This document shows, piece by piece, positions 24,399-35,836 of a DNA stretch of 64,000 bases. The notes under the pieces are model-generated. The model was given only the letters and a program-made list of their open reading frames with translations, did no database searches and was not told the DNA's origin. Numbering within the stretch: position 1 is the stretch's first letter; every line of letters starts with the position of its first letter. The DNA comes from Calycina herbarum (Eukaryota; Ascomycota; Leotiomycetes; Helotiales; Pezizellaceae): assembly GCA_001414485.1 (NCBI GenBank), contig LLEY01000009.1, forward strand, positions 124,001 to 188,000, given 5' to 3'. Both the position numbers and the translations under genes were made by a program.

Positions 24399-24925
24399 AT
24401 GCCCCGTTTCGATGAACCTCCCCGGCTTAAGACTGTGGCAGAGTATATTTCTTAGCAATAAGCTAGATACAAAGAACTTAAAACACTCGTAGTATCCTTA
24501 ATTATACTAGTAGCTCTCAAATAGCTGTTCTTAGATGCCAACGCCAACGTTGCCGAAATCGTAAAGATTATTACCAATGAAATAAGCAAGTGTAATAAAG
24601 AGAGTAAGATAACTAGTTCTATAACTTACAAGCTTTAGGGGGTAGGTAAAGCTTAGTGTGTATTTGTTTTCCCCTGCTTATTCCATTAACCGATCTCATG
24701 TTGCACTATGATACAGTGTAACGAACATGTTCTTTAGACTGTAATATGTTTTCGTGAAGGAGAAGAATTTATGCTAACTCATGGTTTTCCAAGGCATTCG
24801 TAGAAGCCATACAACTGCTTGGTTACGGCGACAAGATAGTGCAGCTTTTATAGAAATAGCGAAAATTCCGAAATGAGAGGGCGAGGGAGAAGATGAAACT
24901 TATAGCTACGGCGATTTCCTCATAA
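24399..24925 (+). pseudogene. Small unrecognised gene killed by C-to-T stops
   Basis: From an ATG at 24399 a coherent frame reads MPRFDEPPRLKTVAEYIS, then three stops (TAG, TAA, TAG) set in otherwise normal coding sequence (ARYKELKTL, then DANANVAEIVKIITNEISKCNKES). A probable intron (GTAGGTAAAG near 24636 to about 24785) is followed by WFSKAFVEAIQLLGYGDKIV. Two more TAGs come next, then KFRNERAREKMKLIATAIS before TAA at 24923. All five internal stops could be former CAG or CAA codons, as RIP produces. The protein would be about 130-150 aa and mostly helical. I do not recognise the family; it may be a domesticated or captured gene inside a repeat. Confidence 0.5.
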
Positions 24926-26022
24926 TATATTAGGAAGTCTAGAGCGAGTTTTATAATAGTTGTAGGTTAGCTTTATTTTCTCTCTATATTTATTAAACTA
25001 ACAAAAAGGTATTATTAGCTCACTTGAATTCTTTATATAGTTAGCGATCCTATATTAACAGATCCAGATCGCTAAGCGAAGTGTTAAGGTTGGGATTAAT
25101 TTTAACTTAATTAATATATAAATTTCGCGCTACCTGTTAAGAATATCTACTTCTTGACTAGTGAAAGCGTGTGTAATAGATAACAACTATCCTAGAGCAG
25201 AGTTCTTAGGAAGAAGAGTACGATCGAGCTAAGTACTGAGAAGAAAGTGGGTAGCCTCCGAGTTCTTCTTTCCTCTTTTAAATTGTTTCGGCAGGTTTAA
25301 TTTTACTTCTCCCACAGCCCTGATTCCGGCTCAATTTTCTCAGGAATGCTTCTAAAATTATTAATACTAACTTTAAGATCTTCCGCAAATCCTGACAAGA
25401 GATATCTTTTATAGCAAAAGAAGGCCTATAATGTGAAGACATTAGATAGGTATATGCCTGCTGCTGCGGTATAGTTCAATACTGTTGCTTATCTCAGGCA
25501 ATTTATAAGCTAGAGGGTAACGTTGGCTATGAAAGTTATAACTTCAATAAGACCAACTGGCATAAGAAACAAGGAGGAAAGGCCAGATATTCGAGAAACA
25601 GATTTATATATTGGAGAAAGAAGTTTGAGTGGATCAGTAGAGTTGAGGAGCTTGGAGAGAAAACTAAGGTAGCTGCGAAGAGGCTACTGAGGGAATGAGA
25701 AGGGTTAAGGAGGAAAACAAGACCGAGTGAATAATTGTTATAGTAACATGGTATTGTAGTACGTAGTAACAAAAGCACCAGTCACCAGTCGCAAGTCGCA
25801 AGTCGCAAGTCGCAAGTCGCAAGTTTTAAGAGGGTGGTTTTGATCTCATACACATTGCCATTTCCTCTAACTAAACGCTATATCCACGAGGTGGAAGAAC
25901 AACGAGGAATCAACTAGCAATAAAGCATTGCCAAGGGCGAGCTTCAAAAAAGCAAAAAGACAAAGCAACGGGTATCTAGGACAAGGTGAAGGGCAAGAAG
26001 AAGAAGAAACAAGCGAGGTAAA
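24926..26022. other. Intergenic stretch with remnants, no gene called
   Basis: The sequence is mixed in composition. A short coding-like run (LDRYMPAAAV, then a TAG, then FNTVAYLRQF) at about 25440-25530 looks like another RIP-damaged remnant but is too short to classify. A 7-bp microsatellite lies at 25786-25822. Confidence 0.4.
25786..25822. repeat. 7-bp tandem repeat (AGTCGCA)
   Basis: Five consecutive copies of AGTCGCA occur, preceded by two diverged AGTCACC units. It is a simple minisatellite, not a CRISPR array, because there are no spacers. Confidence 0.85.
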
Positions 26023-26613
26023 TTAGGCAGAGAAGCGGCGCTTACGCTTCTTTCCCTTGCCCTCCATCGTGCCATCATGTCTTCTGCCACCCTTCTTCTC
26101 AGCTTCGGCGCCAGCGGCATCTTCTTCTTTCTTGAACTTGGCGAGTCCCCGCGAAACACTATCATCTATCATCTGCTGCAGTCGCTCCGAAGACAATGGT
26201 ATTGAGGGCGGAAGTGAGGACTTTGCGGTGGACGCATCTCGCACTCTCTTGGCATTGGATTTTGCGGCGGCATCTTCTTCTCTCTTGAATTCAGCAAGGC
26301 CCCGCGCAATCCCATCCTCTATCATCTTCTGTATTTTCTCGGCGGGAAGTGGTACTGGGGGCGAGATGGGGTTCTCAGTGGCGTGCTCTGCAGCTGGAGA
26401 TGTTGGTGCTGGTGCACCTGGCTCTCTCTTAACTTTGGCGGCGACGTCTTCTCTCTTGGCCTGGGCAAAACCTCGCGCAACTCCATCTGTTACGATCTTT
26501 TGTGGTTGCTCTGCAGATAATGGTGCTGGAGGTGTGAGGAGAGACGGCTTGATCCCTAGAAACAGTAGTGCAGCCTCATCCTGCCCATCTGATACTCCGT
26601 TAGTCCCAATTTC
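26023..26613 (-). CDS. Hypothetical protein with three ~55-residue repeats and basic C-terminus (5' end uncertain)
   Basis: The open frame runs from 26613 to the TAA at 26023 (197 codons including stop). It contains three copies of a unit: PL[SP][AS]E.xQKMI.DG.ARG.A..KREED, starting at about 26530, 26350 and 26200. Each is a short amphipathic helix followed by a lysine/glutamate-rich stretch. The C-terminus KGKKRKRR looks like a nuclear localisation signal. The only ATG in frame is in the second repeat, so the true start must be in an upstream exon. Possible acceptors are TTTTACAG at about 26630 and TTTCTAG at about 26563. I do not recognise a family. Repeats of this sort occur in low-complexity fungal nuclear proteins. 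Confidence 0.5.
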   Translation of the reverse strand, partial: EIGTNGVSDGQDEAALLFLGIKPSLLTPPAPLSAEQPQKIVTDGVARGFAQAKREDVAAKVKREPGAPAPTSPAAEHATENPISPPVPLPAEKIQKMIEDGIARGLAEFKREEDAAAKSNAKRVRDASTAKSSLPPSIPLSSERLQQMIDDSVSRGLAKFKKEEDAAGAEAEKKGGRRHDGTMEGKGKKRKRRFSA

Positions 26614-27404
26614 TCATCTCAATGAACTGTAAAACATACAAAACATTCTCCAACAGTATAATTCCCCACGGCATCTCTTCTCTTCATCTGTCATCTCTCC
26701 ATTCCTTTTCGCAGCATGTTCCCCTTGCCTCATCACCTTCATCATCTACTCACTGAGCCGTGGCTCCACGCACCAATATGTTGGCTTTCTGATCGTGAGG
26801 AGGGTATCAGTTCCTCCCTTGACTCTCTCTCTAATGGTCTCGAAGACCGACTAATAATGCATCTTGAAAGGCGCGTTTGTGGGTTGTTTGTAGGTTGTGT
26901 GTGTGGTTAAATTAGGGTTGGAGTTGTTGAAGGAGGGTTCGACGGTGTTGCGTCGTGGAGAAGGAAAGAGCGACGCGGTAAACACTTCAAAAGATCGCAC
27001 CTCAACAAACCCCCCTTGGGCTCAACCAAACTTTAAGGCTGCTTTTACTCCCCAAATAATTCTCGCTATACAAGATGGTTCTTGTTTTTTTCTGCTGTCG
27101 GTGTTTTCATTTTCGGGTCTGTCCGTTACTCAAAATGACCATCCAGCCCTCTTATCACCTACAGCTCCCCAAACCAAGCTCATGGAATCATCCAAGTCTA
27201 TATAGACGCGTTGGACCCGGATTACAAAGCCAGGTATCCCATTGTGCCTAATCAAGGGCATCGTTGTTAGATGCATCAAGCCAGCAATCTTGAGTCAAAA
27301 TAGCATCTGAATTTATGTTCATGATGTCTACTGCTTCACCCAAAAGACCGTTTTCTAGATCGTCGTTTAGCCAGAACGCATCATCTGCCGTCCTTGTACA
27401 ACTC
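26614..27404. other. Probable 5' exon/promoter region of the repeat protein, otherwise empty
   Basis: A GTGAGT donor on the minus strand near 26753 could pair with the acceptor near 26630, giving a short upstream exon, but no clear coding frame supports it. Nothing else was recognised. Confidence 0.35.
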
Positions 27405-27656
27405 TCAACTGCACCATCTGTCTGATATTATAATTGCTGGCCATTTGTTGGTGCTTCTATTGAAACTTGAGTGGTCTTCGACCATGGATCGTCCGTTGTC
27501 GAATTCTGCTGGCCATTTCTCTAGGCGAGCAATTGATTGTTCTCTTCTTGCTTTCGCTGCTTCTCGTTCTTTTTGGAGCTTTCTGATATATTCCGGTGGT
27601 TCGAGGATACTTCCTTCTCTCTCCGGAGCCGCTGAACGAGCAGCAAATGCTTCCAA
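27405..27656 (-). CDS. Small coiled-coil hypothetical protein (83 aa)
   Basis: ATG at 27656 opens MEAFAARSAAPEREGSILEP, followed by a charged helix (YIRKLQKEREAAKARREQSIARLEKWPAEF) and a short tail. Codon use looks coding and the helix is amphipathic. The frame may continue through an intron near its 3' end. No family was recognised, and it could be a fragment. Confidence 0.42.
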   Translation of the reverse strand: MEAFAARSAAPEREGSILEPPEYIRKLQKEREAAKARREQSIARLEKWPAEFDNGRSMVEDHSSFNRSTNKWPAIIISDRWCS

Positions 27657-28328
27657 GTAAAGACTCCCGACAGCGACGATAATAGAGCTCTTGAACTCAG
27701 TACCCTTTCTAAATTATGTTGAAAAAGAACGAAGGAGAAGAAATTGTTATGTTGTATTAAGAAGAAGAGACTAGATTAAAAACAAAAATAAAAATCTACA
27801 ATATAGAAGGCTAGAAAACAGTGAGAATGGGATTCTCCTTCTATTTGGAAATGTGAGAGCTGCGGGCTAACAAGAGCCACATAAAAATGGTCCCGAGAAG
27901 TGCAAAAGAGAAAACCTGTGATTGACGAATTACGTTACTACTTCAAGTAGTTATTCTAAAATAAATATTATATAAAAGCTAACAATCGTCCAAAGAGATT
28001 ATAGTACTCATTCTTGAAAAAGGGCTAGTCTTGGTTCCTGTTGTTATAAGTTGAGATGAGAATTCAGTCGGGAGATTTTTGTTGATAGGAATATGACATC
28101 GTGAAATAACAACACTTCCTAGTGTTCCCACCTTCACTGAAGTTAGAAATCAAGATCTGGTTTAGGAGTACTTCATTTACTATTCTAGACTGAAACTTTG
28201 GTATTCAGACTCTACTTACTCTCCCCTAATACAGTGCGAAAAATCTGGGTATAAACCATCAAGACAATTTTCTCATCCTCCCCCCCCCTCCCCTTCCACA
28301 CTTCTCTTCTCCATTAACCAGCATCAAA
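27657..28328. other. Intergenic stretch
   Basis: AT-leaning sequence with no gene. It includes the 3' flank of the gene ending at 28329. A run of C at about 28282-28294 (CCCCCCCCTCCCC) lies just downstream of that stop codon. Confidence 0.4.
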
Positions 28329-30901
28329 TCATCCCAACTCCTCCGCCCCTCTAATAGCAGGTGTCCCCGGACTAGTTCCCAACGTAGAATCCGTCTCAAC
28401 ACTCATCCCCCGTCCAAGTGGACTTCCCTTTTCTCTCCTGCCTTCTTGTCTCACCCTCTGCAAAGGCCTCGTAGACTTCCTAGCCGGTCGATAAGGACTC
28501 AAAGAATCCGGCGTACCAATTCTCGGCAGCGGAGAAGGCAAATTATTATTTCTCTGCAACCATGGTCCAGGCGTATCTGCTCGCTGTCCATCAAAAGTAG
28601 GTGGTAGCCAACTTAGACTCGTTCTCGAATTCTCATCTTCGTATTGTGGTGATCGTTCATCGTGGTCGCGGAATCCCATTCGTGCTTGGCTAGGGGAGGG
28701 ATAGGATTCTTGGTGTTGGTATTGGTAGTCTTCTCCGTGGAGTTTGACAGGACTTTCGTCATAGGGGTCGAAACCTACTTTTCGACGGGCTTCGTAGCGG
28801 GTTTGACGGCGGCCGTCAGAATCGGATCCTCCTGTAGATGATGATTCAGAAAGGAAGAAAACTAGGAGTTGATCGGGAATTGTGAGGTGAGAGACTTGTT
28901 GGAATTGCTGCAAAGCAGTGAGACGGATAAGCATCTCCAACAGTGAAAGAGAAGAGCGAATATGACCGAAAGGTGTGCTTGTTGTTGGTGCACTTGCAGT
29001 CGGTGTACCTTCCCTTGAGTCATAGCGATTCGAAAAGTCTCCTGTAAATGGGGATGGGCTTGGTGAGAATTGCGGACGTTTTGGGGTTGGTATGGCTTTG
29101 TTATGGCGAGTTGGAGCTGGAGAGGGGGTATCAGCAACACTAAGCTTGCCAATACTGCTAGTCAACTTATCTTCACTTGGAGACTGTGGTTTAGATCCTG
29201 AATGGTTTGCTGAAGGGGAAGAGTGTTCCGGCTCGTCTTCATCCTCATCGTCAGAAAAGTCATCAGCCTCAGTATAGACTTCCAGTGCAAACCACTCAGG
29301 ATCCAAATCCGGCGGGAAACGCCATGCGTGACTCTCCTCATTTCCATGTCCATTGAGCTCATGTTGGATGGCAATGCTCTCTCGCCTGATTTGCTGATCG
29401 ATATTTTCCTGCGAATCGTTTCCTTCATCATCGGGGATAGTGAGCTCATCTAAATCTCCATACAAGTCATCTGTAGTCTCGTCATTTTCCATCATACGAT
29501 TCGGCAGAGGCGCTTGTATGTCTCGTTTCAATAACAAAACAGGGCTGTTTGCTTCACCCGGATTGCCGATATTGAGGATTTTCCCCGTGTCGGCATAAAA
29601 TATCTTCGAAATCTGATGGATTGGAATGACCTCTCGAATACCAGCTAGACTGATACCTTCGTAAGGACCCGGCTGGAGTTCATCATCGTCAAAACTGTGC
29701 ACTCGATCGTCGTCCAGATCCTCGATGATTTGAATCTGATAGGCATAATCATTTGCCAGATCTTCATCTGATAATGTCGACGGTCGTCTGCCTTCACATT
29801 TTGCAGAATTTAGAGTCGGCATAGACGTAGTCAAAGGTGTACGCAAGAGCCTGATCTGTGCTTTGTGAATAACCTCCTTCCATTTCATATCTCTTTCCTC
29901 GTTTCGCTTCCGAGGTCTAGTATTTTTACTCTTTTCGTTGGGGTCTCCATGATCGGTTGGGACATGGCCAGCGAATAGCATATATAGAGTTAAAGTCAAG
30001 GTTGGTCCAATCTGGCTTGCCGAGGTTGGATTTGTAGAATATTGCCAATCGCCATAGGTCAATAAAGTGCTTGCCTGCATTAGTCTCGAGGGCGACACCG
30101 TGTTGGGGAGAGTTGCCGAGAGGCTGGCACCGGAGGTCGAAATGGCGAGATTAATGAGAGGTACTGCATCTTCGATTCGTGCGAGAAGAGCTCGAATATC
30201 CTTGACAATATTTCGAATTTCAGCATCGTGAACTGCTTTTGTTTTTGATCGAGTACTCTTCTTTCGTGACATCTCCTCAGCACCAGCTGCCTTTTCAAGT
30301 CGAGTGCCGAGTTGTTGTATATCCCATCGAAGAGCCTTTGTCAAGGTGACGGCAGATTCCAAGGTGGTGTTTCCTCTTGCAGAGCTAGTCTGTGGGTTAG
30401 AAATGTGAGATGGGCAGTATTGAAGGGAGCTTACATCAACTCTATCATGTCAATGGCAGGGGAAATAATCTGTATATTAGTCAGCTAAGTTCAAAATTCA
30501 ACTGAGAGGGCAGGGCTTGAAGCTGGATATCCAAAACAGATCATGTGATTTCGAGAAGCTTACTTTGATTTTGCCATCAAGGCGTAGCTGTAAGTTATGC
30601 AACTCTTTTCTCTCGTCGCGGTCCTCAACAGTCTTTTGTCGGATTAGCTACATTCAACAATTATGGGCGTTGTCTCGTACCTTGAGAAGCCGGCTGGTTT
30701 GGTTAATAGCGAACCCTGCCGTGAGACCGATTCCAGATCTTTAACCAGTAAGCAATTTCCCCCAATGCAAGGAGCATATATTCTCCTACCGGATGGCATA
30801 GTTCATCGCATGCGAAGTTATCTGCGTTTTGATAGTCAGTATCAGCCACGTGATGGATATATTTTGGAGGATGAAATTACCGTATGCAAAAAGGCGTCCA
30901 T
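28329..30901 (-). CDS. YRB30: Ran-binding protein, Yrb30-like (756 aa model)
   Basis: Model: complement of join(28329..30384, 30435..30469, 30564..30632, 30681..30738, 30790..30821, 30881..30901), 2271 nt. All five introns have GT/AG ends and good branch sites. The spliced N-terminus reads MDAFLHT, ITSHAMNYAIR, SGIGLTAGFAINQTSRLLK, then TVEDRDERKELHNLQ and IISPAIDMIELISARGNTTLESA. This is the conserved start of fungal Ran-binding proteins of the Yrb30 type. Yeast Yrb30 binds Ran-GTP and counters RanGAP-stimulated hydrolysis. The middle (residues about 170-370) holds the remaining conserved region. The C-terminal third is disordered, with an acidic DDEDEDEPEH tract and many Ser-Pro sites, suggesting phosphorylation. 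It is divergently transcribed from eRF3, with about 500 bp between the start codons. The family is recognised from the N-terminal motif; activity is inferred. Confidence 0.8.
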
Positions 30902-31399
30902 TTTTGTTTATGGTCGTTGACTATTTTCAGTCATCCCTTTGGTCATGCAGTTGTAACTCGAGCGTAAGCTAAGCGGAAGGATTTCATGCTGTTGTTTTGG
31001 CGCGTTGGTGTTGTCACTTTGCAACGCGCTTTAGAGTCAGAAGAAGTCACTTTGCGGATAAAAGTTAGCGCGTTTTCCGTTTGAGTTACCACAATTCGGT
31101 AGGCAACCCTAGATTCACCAATAAATGGGTCATTTTTAATTGAGACTGAAACCTTGTAATATCATATCCTGTTGAGTCGTCTTTGAGTCACCACTAGTCA
31201 CACTAGTCACAATTGACAGTTGGGGATAGGCAAGTGACGTACAGCCACAGCGTATCTTAGCCCCACCTGCTCACACTTTAAACTCTTGATATCACTCAGC
31301 CTGACAACTGACAACCACAGAAAATCTTTGAACCTTCCCGACCTCAACCTCCACCGGCCCTCCCGACATCTCCTCCTCCTCCTCTCCTCATCAACAATC
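30902..31399. promoter_or_regulatory. Divergent promoter between YRB30-like and eRF3 genes
   Basis: The 498 bp separate two divergent housekeeping start codons. The sequence just before the eRF3 start (31290-31399) is strongly C/T-rich with ACAACCACAG and CCTCC runs, typical of transcription start zones of highly expressed fungal genes. No TATA box is obvious. Confidence 0.5.
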
Positions 31400-33741
31400 A
31401 TGTCGGACCTCAACTCCTGGGAAGATGATCCCGCCGCGCAGGACGACAACCTGTCACGGCAGACCCAGCAGATGAATTTGAACAACAATCCGCAAGGCCC
31501 ACCACCCGCCCAGGGAGGGGCGGGCGCAGGCGCAAGTTTCCGACCAGCAGCAAACTCATTCCAGCCAGGGGCGCAATCTTTCCAACCTGGACAGAGCTTC
31601 CAACAATACGGTGGAGGTTACGATCAATCCGGATATCAAAATCCTTACCAAAAAGGCGGCCAGGGCTACGGATACCCTCAATATGGCGGGCAGCAAGGCG
31701 GTTACCAGCAGCAATACCCCCAACAAGGTGGCTACAATGCCGCATATAATCAAGCTCCTGGAGCTTATAATCAAGGCTACAGTGAGTGATATTCCAAGAC
31801 TGGCTATCCTTTCAATTACTCCCATTGTGTCGCAAGTAACATTTTCGAGTTTTTCATATCACCCCATTCACATCATATATCTAACCTTTTCAGACCAGCA
31901 GTATGGCGGATATGCCCAACAACCACAAACAGCCCCAGCGCCACAGGCGGCTCCTCGACAGACCCCCACGATTGCGAAGCGACCAGCAGAGGGCTCGGCG
32001 GGAGCAGCAGAATTGAACAAGCCAGTCACCACAAAGGCAGGGGCACCAAAAGTTTTAAGTATCGGAGGTGATGCGCCAAAGCCAAAAGCGAAAGTTCTGT
32101 CAATCGGTAATCCAACACCCGCCCCAGCGGCCACCAAAAAAGATGCGCCTGGAACCGCTGCAGCGGGGGCCAAGGTTATTGCAGCAAAAGCAATTGAGAA
32201 AACACAAACAAAAGGGGAGAAGAAAGATCCGGAAAGCGGAAAGACATCACCAGCGCCTTCTTCAGGACGATCGAGTCCTTCAGGGGCAGCCACCAAGGCT
32301 GCTGCTCGTGAGGCTGATGCTGTAGAGAAAGAGCAGGCAGCGGATGTTGACGAGGAAACGCTGAAGGAAATTTACGGCAAAGAGCACGTAAATATCATCT
32401 TCATTGGACACGTTGACGCTGGAAAATCTACACTTGGAGGATCGATTCTGTATGCGACGGGAATGGTTGATGAGCGGACAATGGAGAAAAACAAAAAGGA
32501 AGCAAAGGAGATGGGTCGTGAGACTTGGTATTTGTCCTGGGCACTGGATCTTACCAAGGAGGAAAGATCCAAGGGGAAAACAGTTGAAGTCGGAAGAGCT
32601 TTCTTCGAAACAGAAAAACGACGATATAGTATTCTGGATGCACCAGGACACAAGACATATGTACCAAGTATGATTGGTGGTGCATCTCAGGCAGACGTAG
32701 GAATTTTGGTCATTAGTGCCCGAAAGGGAGAATACGAAACCGGTTTCGAAAAGGGAGGACAAACCCGAGAGCACGCCATGCTGGCTAAAACCCAGGGTGT
32801 CAATAAACTTGTAGTCGTCATCAACAAGATGGATGACCCAACAGTCGAATGGTCCAAGGCCAGATACACTGAATGTACCACAAAACTCGCCAATTTCTTG
32901 AAGCAGACTGGATACAATCTGAAGACTGACGTCTTCTTCATGCCAATCGCCGCTCAACAAACAATGGGAATTAAGGACCGTATACCAAAGGGCGTGGCAC
33001 CATTTTACGACGGACCATCACTGCTCGAATACCTCGATAACATGAAAACTTTGGAGAGAAAGGTTAATGCTCCATTTATGTTGCCAATCAACGGTAAATA
33101 CCGAGACATGGGAACCATCGTGGAAGGCAAAATTGAAGCTGGTGTTGTCAAGAAAGGTATGGGTTTGACAATGATGCCAAACAGAGACAAAGTGGAGGTG
33201 GCTGCACTTTACGGAGAGACCGAAGACGAAGTTAATGTGGCACAATGCGGAGACCAAGTCCGACTACGATTGCGTGGTATCGAAGAAGAAGATATTCTTC
33301 CAGGTTTTGTACTCTGTTCTCCTAAGCGTCTTGTTCATTGCGTTACGGCTTTCGAGGCTCAAATTCGTGTTCTGGAGTTGAAGAGTATTCTCTCTGCTGG
33401 GTTCAACTGTGTCATGCACGTTCACTCGGCCATTGAAGAAGTCACATTCGCCGTTTTACTCCACAAACTCCAGAAAGGAACCAACAGAAAGAGTAAGGTT
33501 CCTCCATCCCACGCCAAGAAAGGAGATAGCATCATTGCTCGAATGGAGGTCATTGGTGGAGCTGGTTCAGTGTGTGTGGAGAAATTCGAAGATTATCCAC
33601 AATTGGGACGATTTACTCTCAGAGATCAGGTAAACACAATATTTCAATTTTTACTTTGATTCTAGCTAACATTTTCCAAAGGGCCAAACGATTGCTATTG
33701 GCAAGATCACAAAACTCATTACCGATGAGACCCCAGCTTAA
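31400..33741 (+). CDS. SUP35: Translation termination factor eRF3 (725 aa model)
   Basis: Model: join(31400..31781, 31894..33629, 33682..33741), 2178 nt. eRF3 is the GTPase partner of eRF1 in stop-codon recognition and peptide release. Residues 1-127 plus the start of exon 2 are rich in Gln, Gly, Tyr and Asn (GYGYPQYGGQQGGYQQQYPQ), like the prion-like N domain of yeast Sup35. A charged M region follows. The GTPase domain has GHVDAGKST at about 298, the eRF3-specific WALDLTKEERSKGKTVE segment, DAPGH at about 376 and NKMD at about 438. The C-terminal EF-Tu-like beta-barrels follow, ending GKITKLITDETPA. Both introns have consensus signals; the second splits off only the last 19 codons. The start codon is the MSDLN ATG; an upstream in-frame ATG lies in 5' leader sequence. 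Divergent from the Yrb30-like gene. Confidence 0.95.
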
Positions 33742-34310
33742 GCGAAGGAAAGAAAGGCCTTTAAAGCGCATGTATTGAGTTGAAGCAGAGCAGCTATTTT
33801 AAAAAGAGCTGAATGAAAAAAACGAACGACTGATATTACATGAAATGGATTTCATGTTTATTTGGCGTAAGGTTTGGTCCGCGGGGTTAGATAGAATCTA
33901 AAAAAAATGTTTGTGAATCATTCGCTTTTTGTTGGACTTGACAACACATTATCCACTATCTTTCTCCCCGAAGACCTTCTTCCCTGAAGACGGTTTCCTG
34001 AAACAGAATAATGATGTTATCCCCGTTTCTTGATTGGTCTCGGCGACTATATTAGGATGTGTCACGTGGCTGGCTGGAGCCTAAATTATTTCCGTGTCCC
34101 TGATTGGTTCTTTCCGTACGTGAAGTCACCTTGTACTCACTCGGCGAGTGAGCCTCAAAAATGCACCCGCTATCCATATAAAGAATGCTCATTCACCGCT
34201 CTACTATTCATCTCAGCAATCTCATCCATCATCCTCTTAACCATTCCATCCCCAATTCAACTTTTCTCATTTACAATATCACCAAACTTCCCTTCTCGAC
34301 AACCAACAAA
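33742..34310. other. Intergenic: eRF3 3' region and sirtuin promoter
   Basis: There is no gene. The region just before the sirtuin start is C/T-rich with CAACC-type sequences (34200-34310), as for other strongly used start sites here. Confidence 0.45.
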
Positions 34311-35836
34311 ATGGCAGCATCCCAACCCTCAGGCGGAAAAGGCGATCGTTTCGCCATCTTCCCAACTACCTATAAACGCTCTGCGCCCTCCCTTGGTTTG
34401 GCTAGTAGTGATATGAAGGAGTTTCATGAGTTGCTTAAGGGGAGTAAGAGGATTCTTGCGCTTTGTGGGGCGGGGTTGAGTGCGGCGAGTGGGTTGGATA
34501 CTTTTAGAGGCGCTGGGGGAATGTGGAGGAGTGAGTTGAATATTTTTTTCGTTTTCTTTTTATTTTATTTGGGGAAGAGGAAGGGAAAGTGGTGAGAGGG
34601 GATGGGAGGGCGAGGAAATGTGGGGAAGGGGGATGGGGATGGGGATGGGGATAAGAGGGAGAGGGCTAACTGTGAGGTTCAATAGATTATCAGGCTACGA
34701 GTTTGGCTACTCCGGAGGCTTTTGCGAAGGATCCTGGGTTGGTTGTAAGTTTTTGTTTTGTTTTTTTTCCTTGTCATGTTTAAGTTGAGTTGAGTTGGGG
34801 TCGTGGTGGTAGTCTTTAGGTGACCACGGGTGGATCTTCAAATGATGAATTGCTAAGTAGTAACTTAATAGTGGCTGTTTTATGCCTATCGAAGACATAA
34901 GGCTCTTCAGGCGAAGCCTAATATGGCTCATTTTGCTTTGGCTGAGTTGGCGAAGAAGCAAGGAGATGGGTTTGTGTGTCTTTCGCAGAATGTCGATGGT
35001 AAGTCTCTCTCTTTTTTGGCAGCTACGATCCACCTTATTCAGAAGGAGAAATCACATCATTCGAAAATCATTTCCCAAATCCTCAACCCAGCAAATAACA
35101 ATCCACACAGGCCTCTCCCAACGAGCAAACCATCCCCCAGCTTCACTAAAACTCCTTCACGATACTCTATTTAACCTAAAATGTGACTCCTGCGAGTTCA
35201 TCGAGTACGACAACTACGACGATCCAGTCCACCCATCCCTTCTGGTCGACGACGCATCCATCACTGCCCGTCTCGCACCCGCAAAAACCTCTGTCTCTGC
35301 CACGATAAAGATACTAGATTACAACACCCCAAAGACAATCGACCCAGCAGAGCTTCCTCACTGTCCATCTTGCAAAACTGGATTATTGAGACCGGGAGTT
35401 GTTTGGTTCGGAGAGTCACTTCCGGAGCAGACTTTGCGTGATGTTCATACGTGGATTGATGAGGGTCCTATTGATTTGATTCTTGTGGTTGGGACTACAG
35501 CTGCTGTTTATCCTGCTGCTGGTTATGTGAGTTTTTCTGCTTTTGATTGTTTTTGATTGGATTGTGGGAAAGAGAACTGATGAAATATAGGTCGACGAAG
35601 CGAGGAAAAGTGGTGCTAAAGTTGCGGTTGTGAATATGGATTCTAAATCTTTGGGTTCTGCGGGGAGTTTGAGGAAAGGGGATTTCCTTTTTGAGGGGGA
35701 TGCGGCGAAATTGCTTCCGGTGATGTTGGCGCCTGTTGTGGGGGATTTGAGGGAATATGTGGGACAGGCTGCTGTACCGGTGGAGAAAAAGGATGTTGCT
35801 GAGGGGGAGAAGAAGGTGGAAGAGGAAGAAGAGTAG
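34311..35836 (+). CDS. NAD-dependent protein deacylase, SIRT5-type sirtuin (355 aa model)
   Basis: Model: join(34311..34530, 34686..34744, 34872..34998, 35111..35526, 35591..35836), 1068 nt. Sirtuins remove acyl groups from lysine using NAD. The NAD-binding [14 protein letters not shown] starts at residue 53, QNVD is at 132-135, and the catalytic His is probably His152 (LLHDTLF in place of the usual HGS). Zinc cysteines are in KCDSC and [16 protein letters not shown] and VNMDS are the nucleotide-contacting strands near the C-terminus. The segment FYAYRR has Tyr97 and Arg100 in the Y-x-x-R spacing that in human SIRT5 recognises succinyl and malonyl groups, so desuccinylase/demalonylase activity is likely. 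The C-terminus is an acidic Glu/Lys tail. No mitochondrial presequence is obvious. Introns 1-4 all have GT/AG ends; intron 1 (34531-34685) contains the G-rich repeat listed separately. Confidence 0.88.
34622..34650 (+). repeat. G-rich hexanucleotide repeat (GGGGAT) in sirtuin intron 1
   Basis: Five runs of four or five G follow each other, mainly as GGGGAT units, on the coding strand. The spacing would allow a G-quadruplex in DNA or pre-mRNA. Confidence 0.7.

Noticed and set aside
25041..25080. TTAGCGATC ... GATCGCTAA hairpin
   Set aside because: A 9-bp stem alone in intergenic sequence, with no terminator or binding-site context.
25770..25825. Repeated AGTCGCA units that could suggest a CRISPR array
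   Set aside because: Units are contiguous with no spacers and the organism is a fungus; it is a simple minisatellite.
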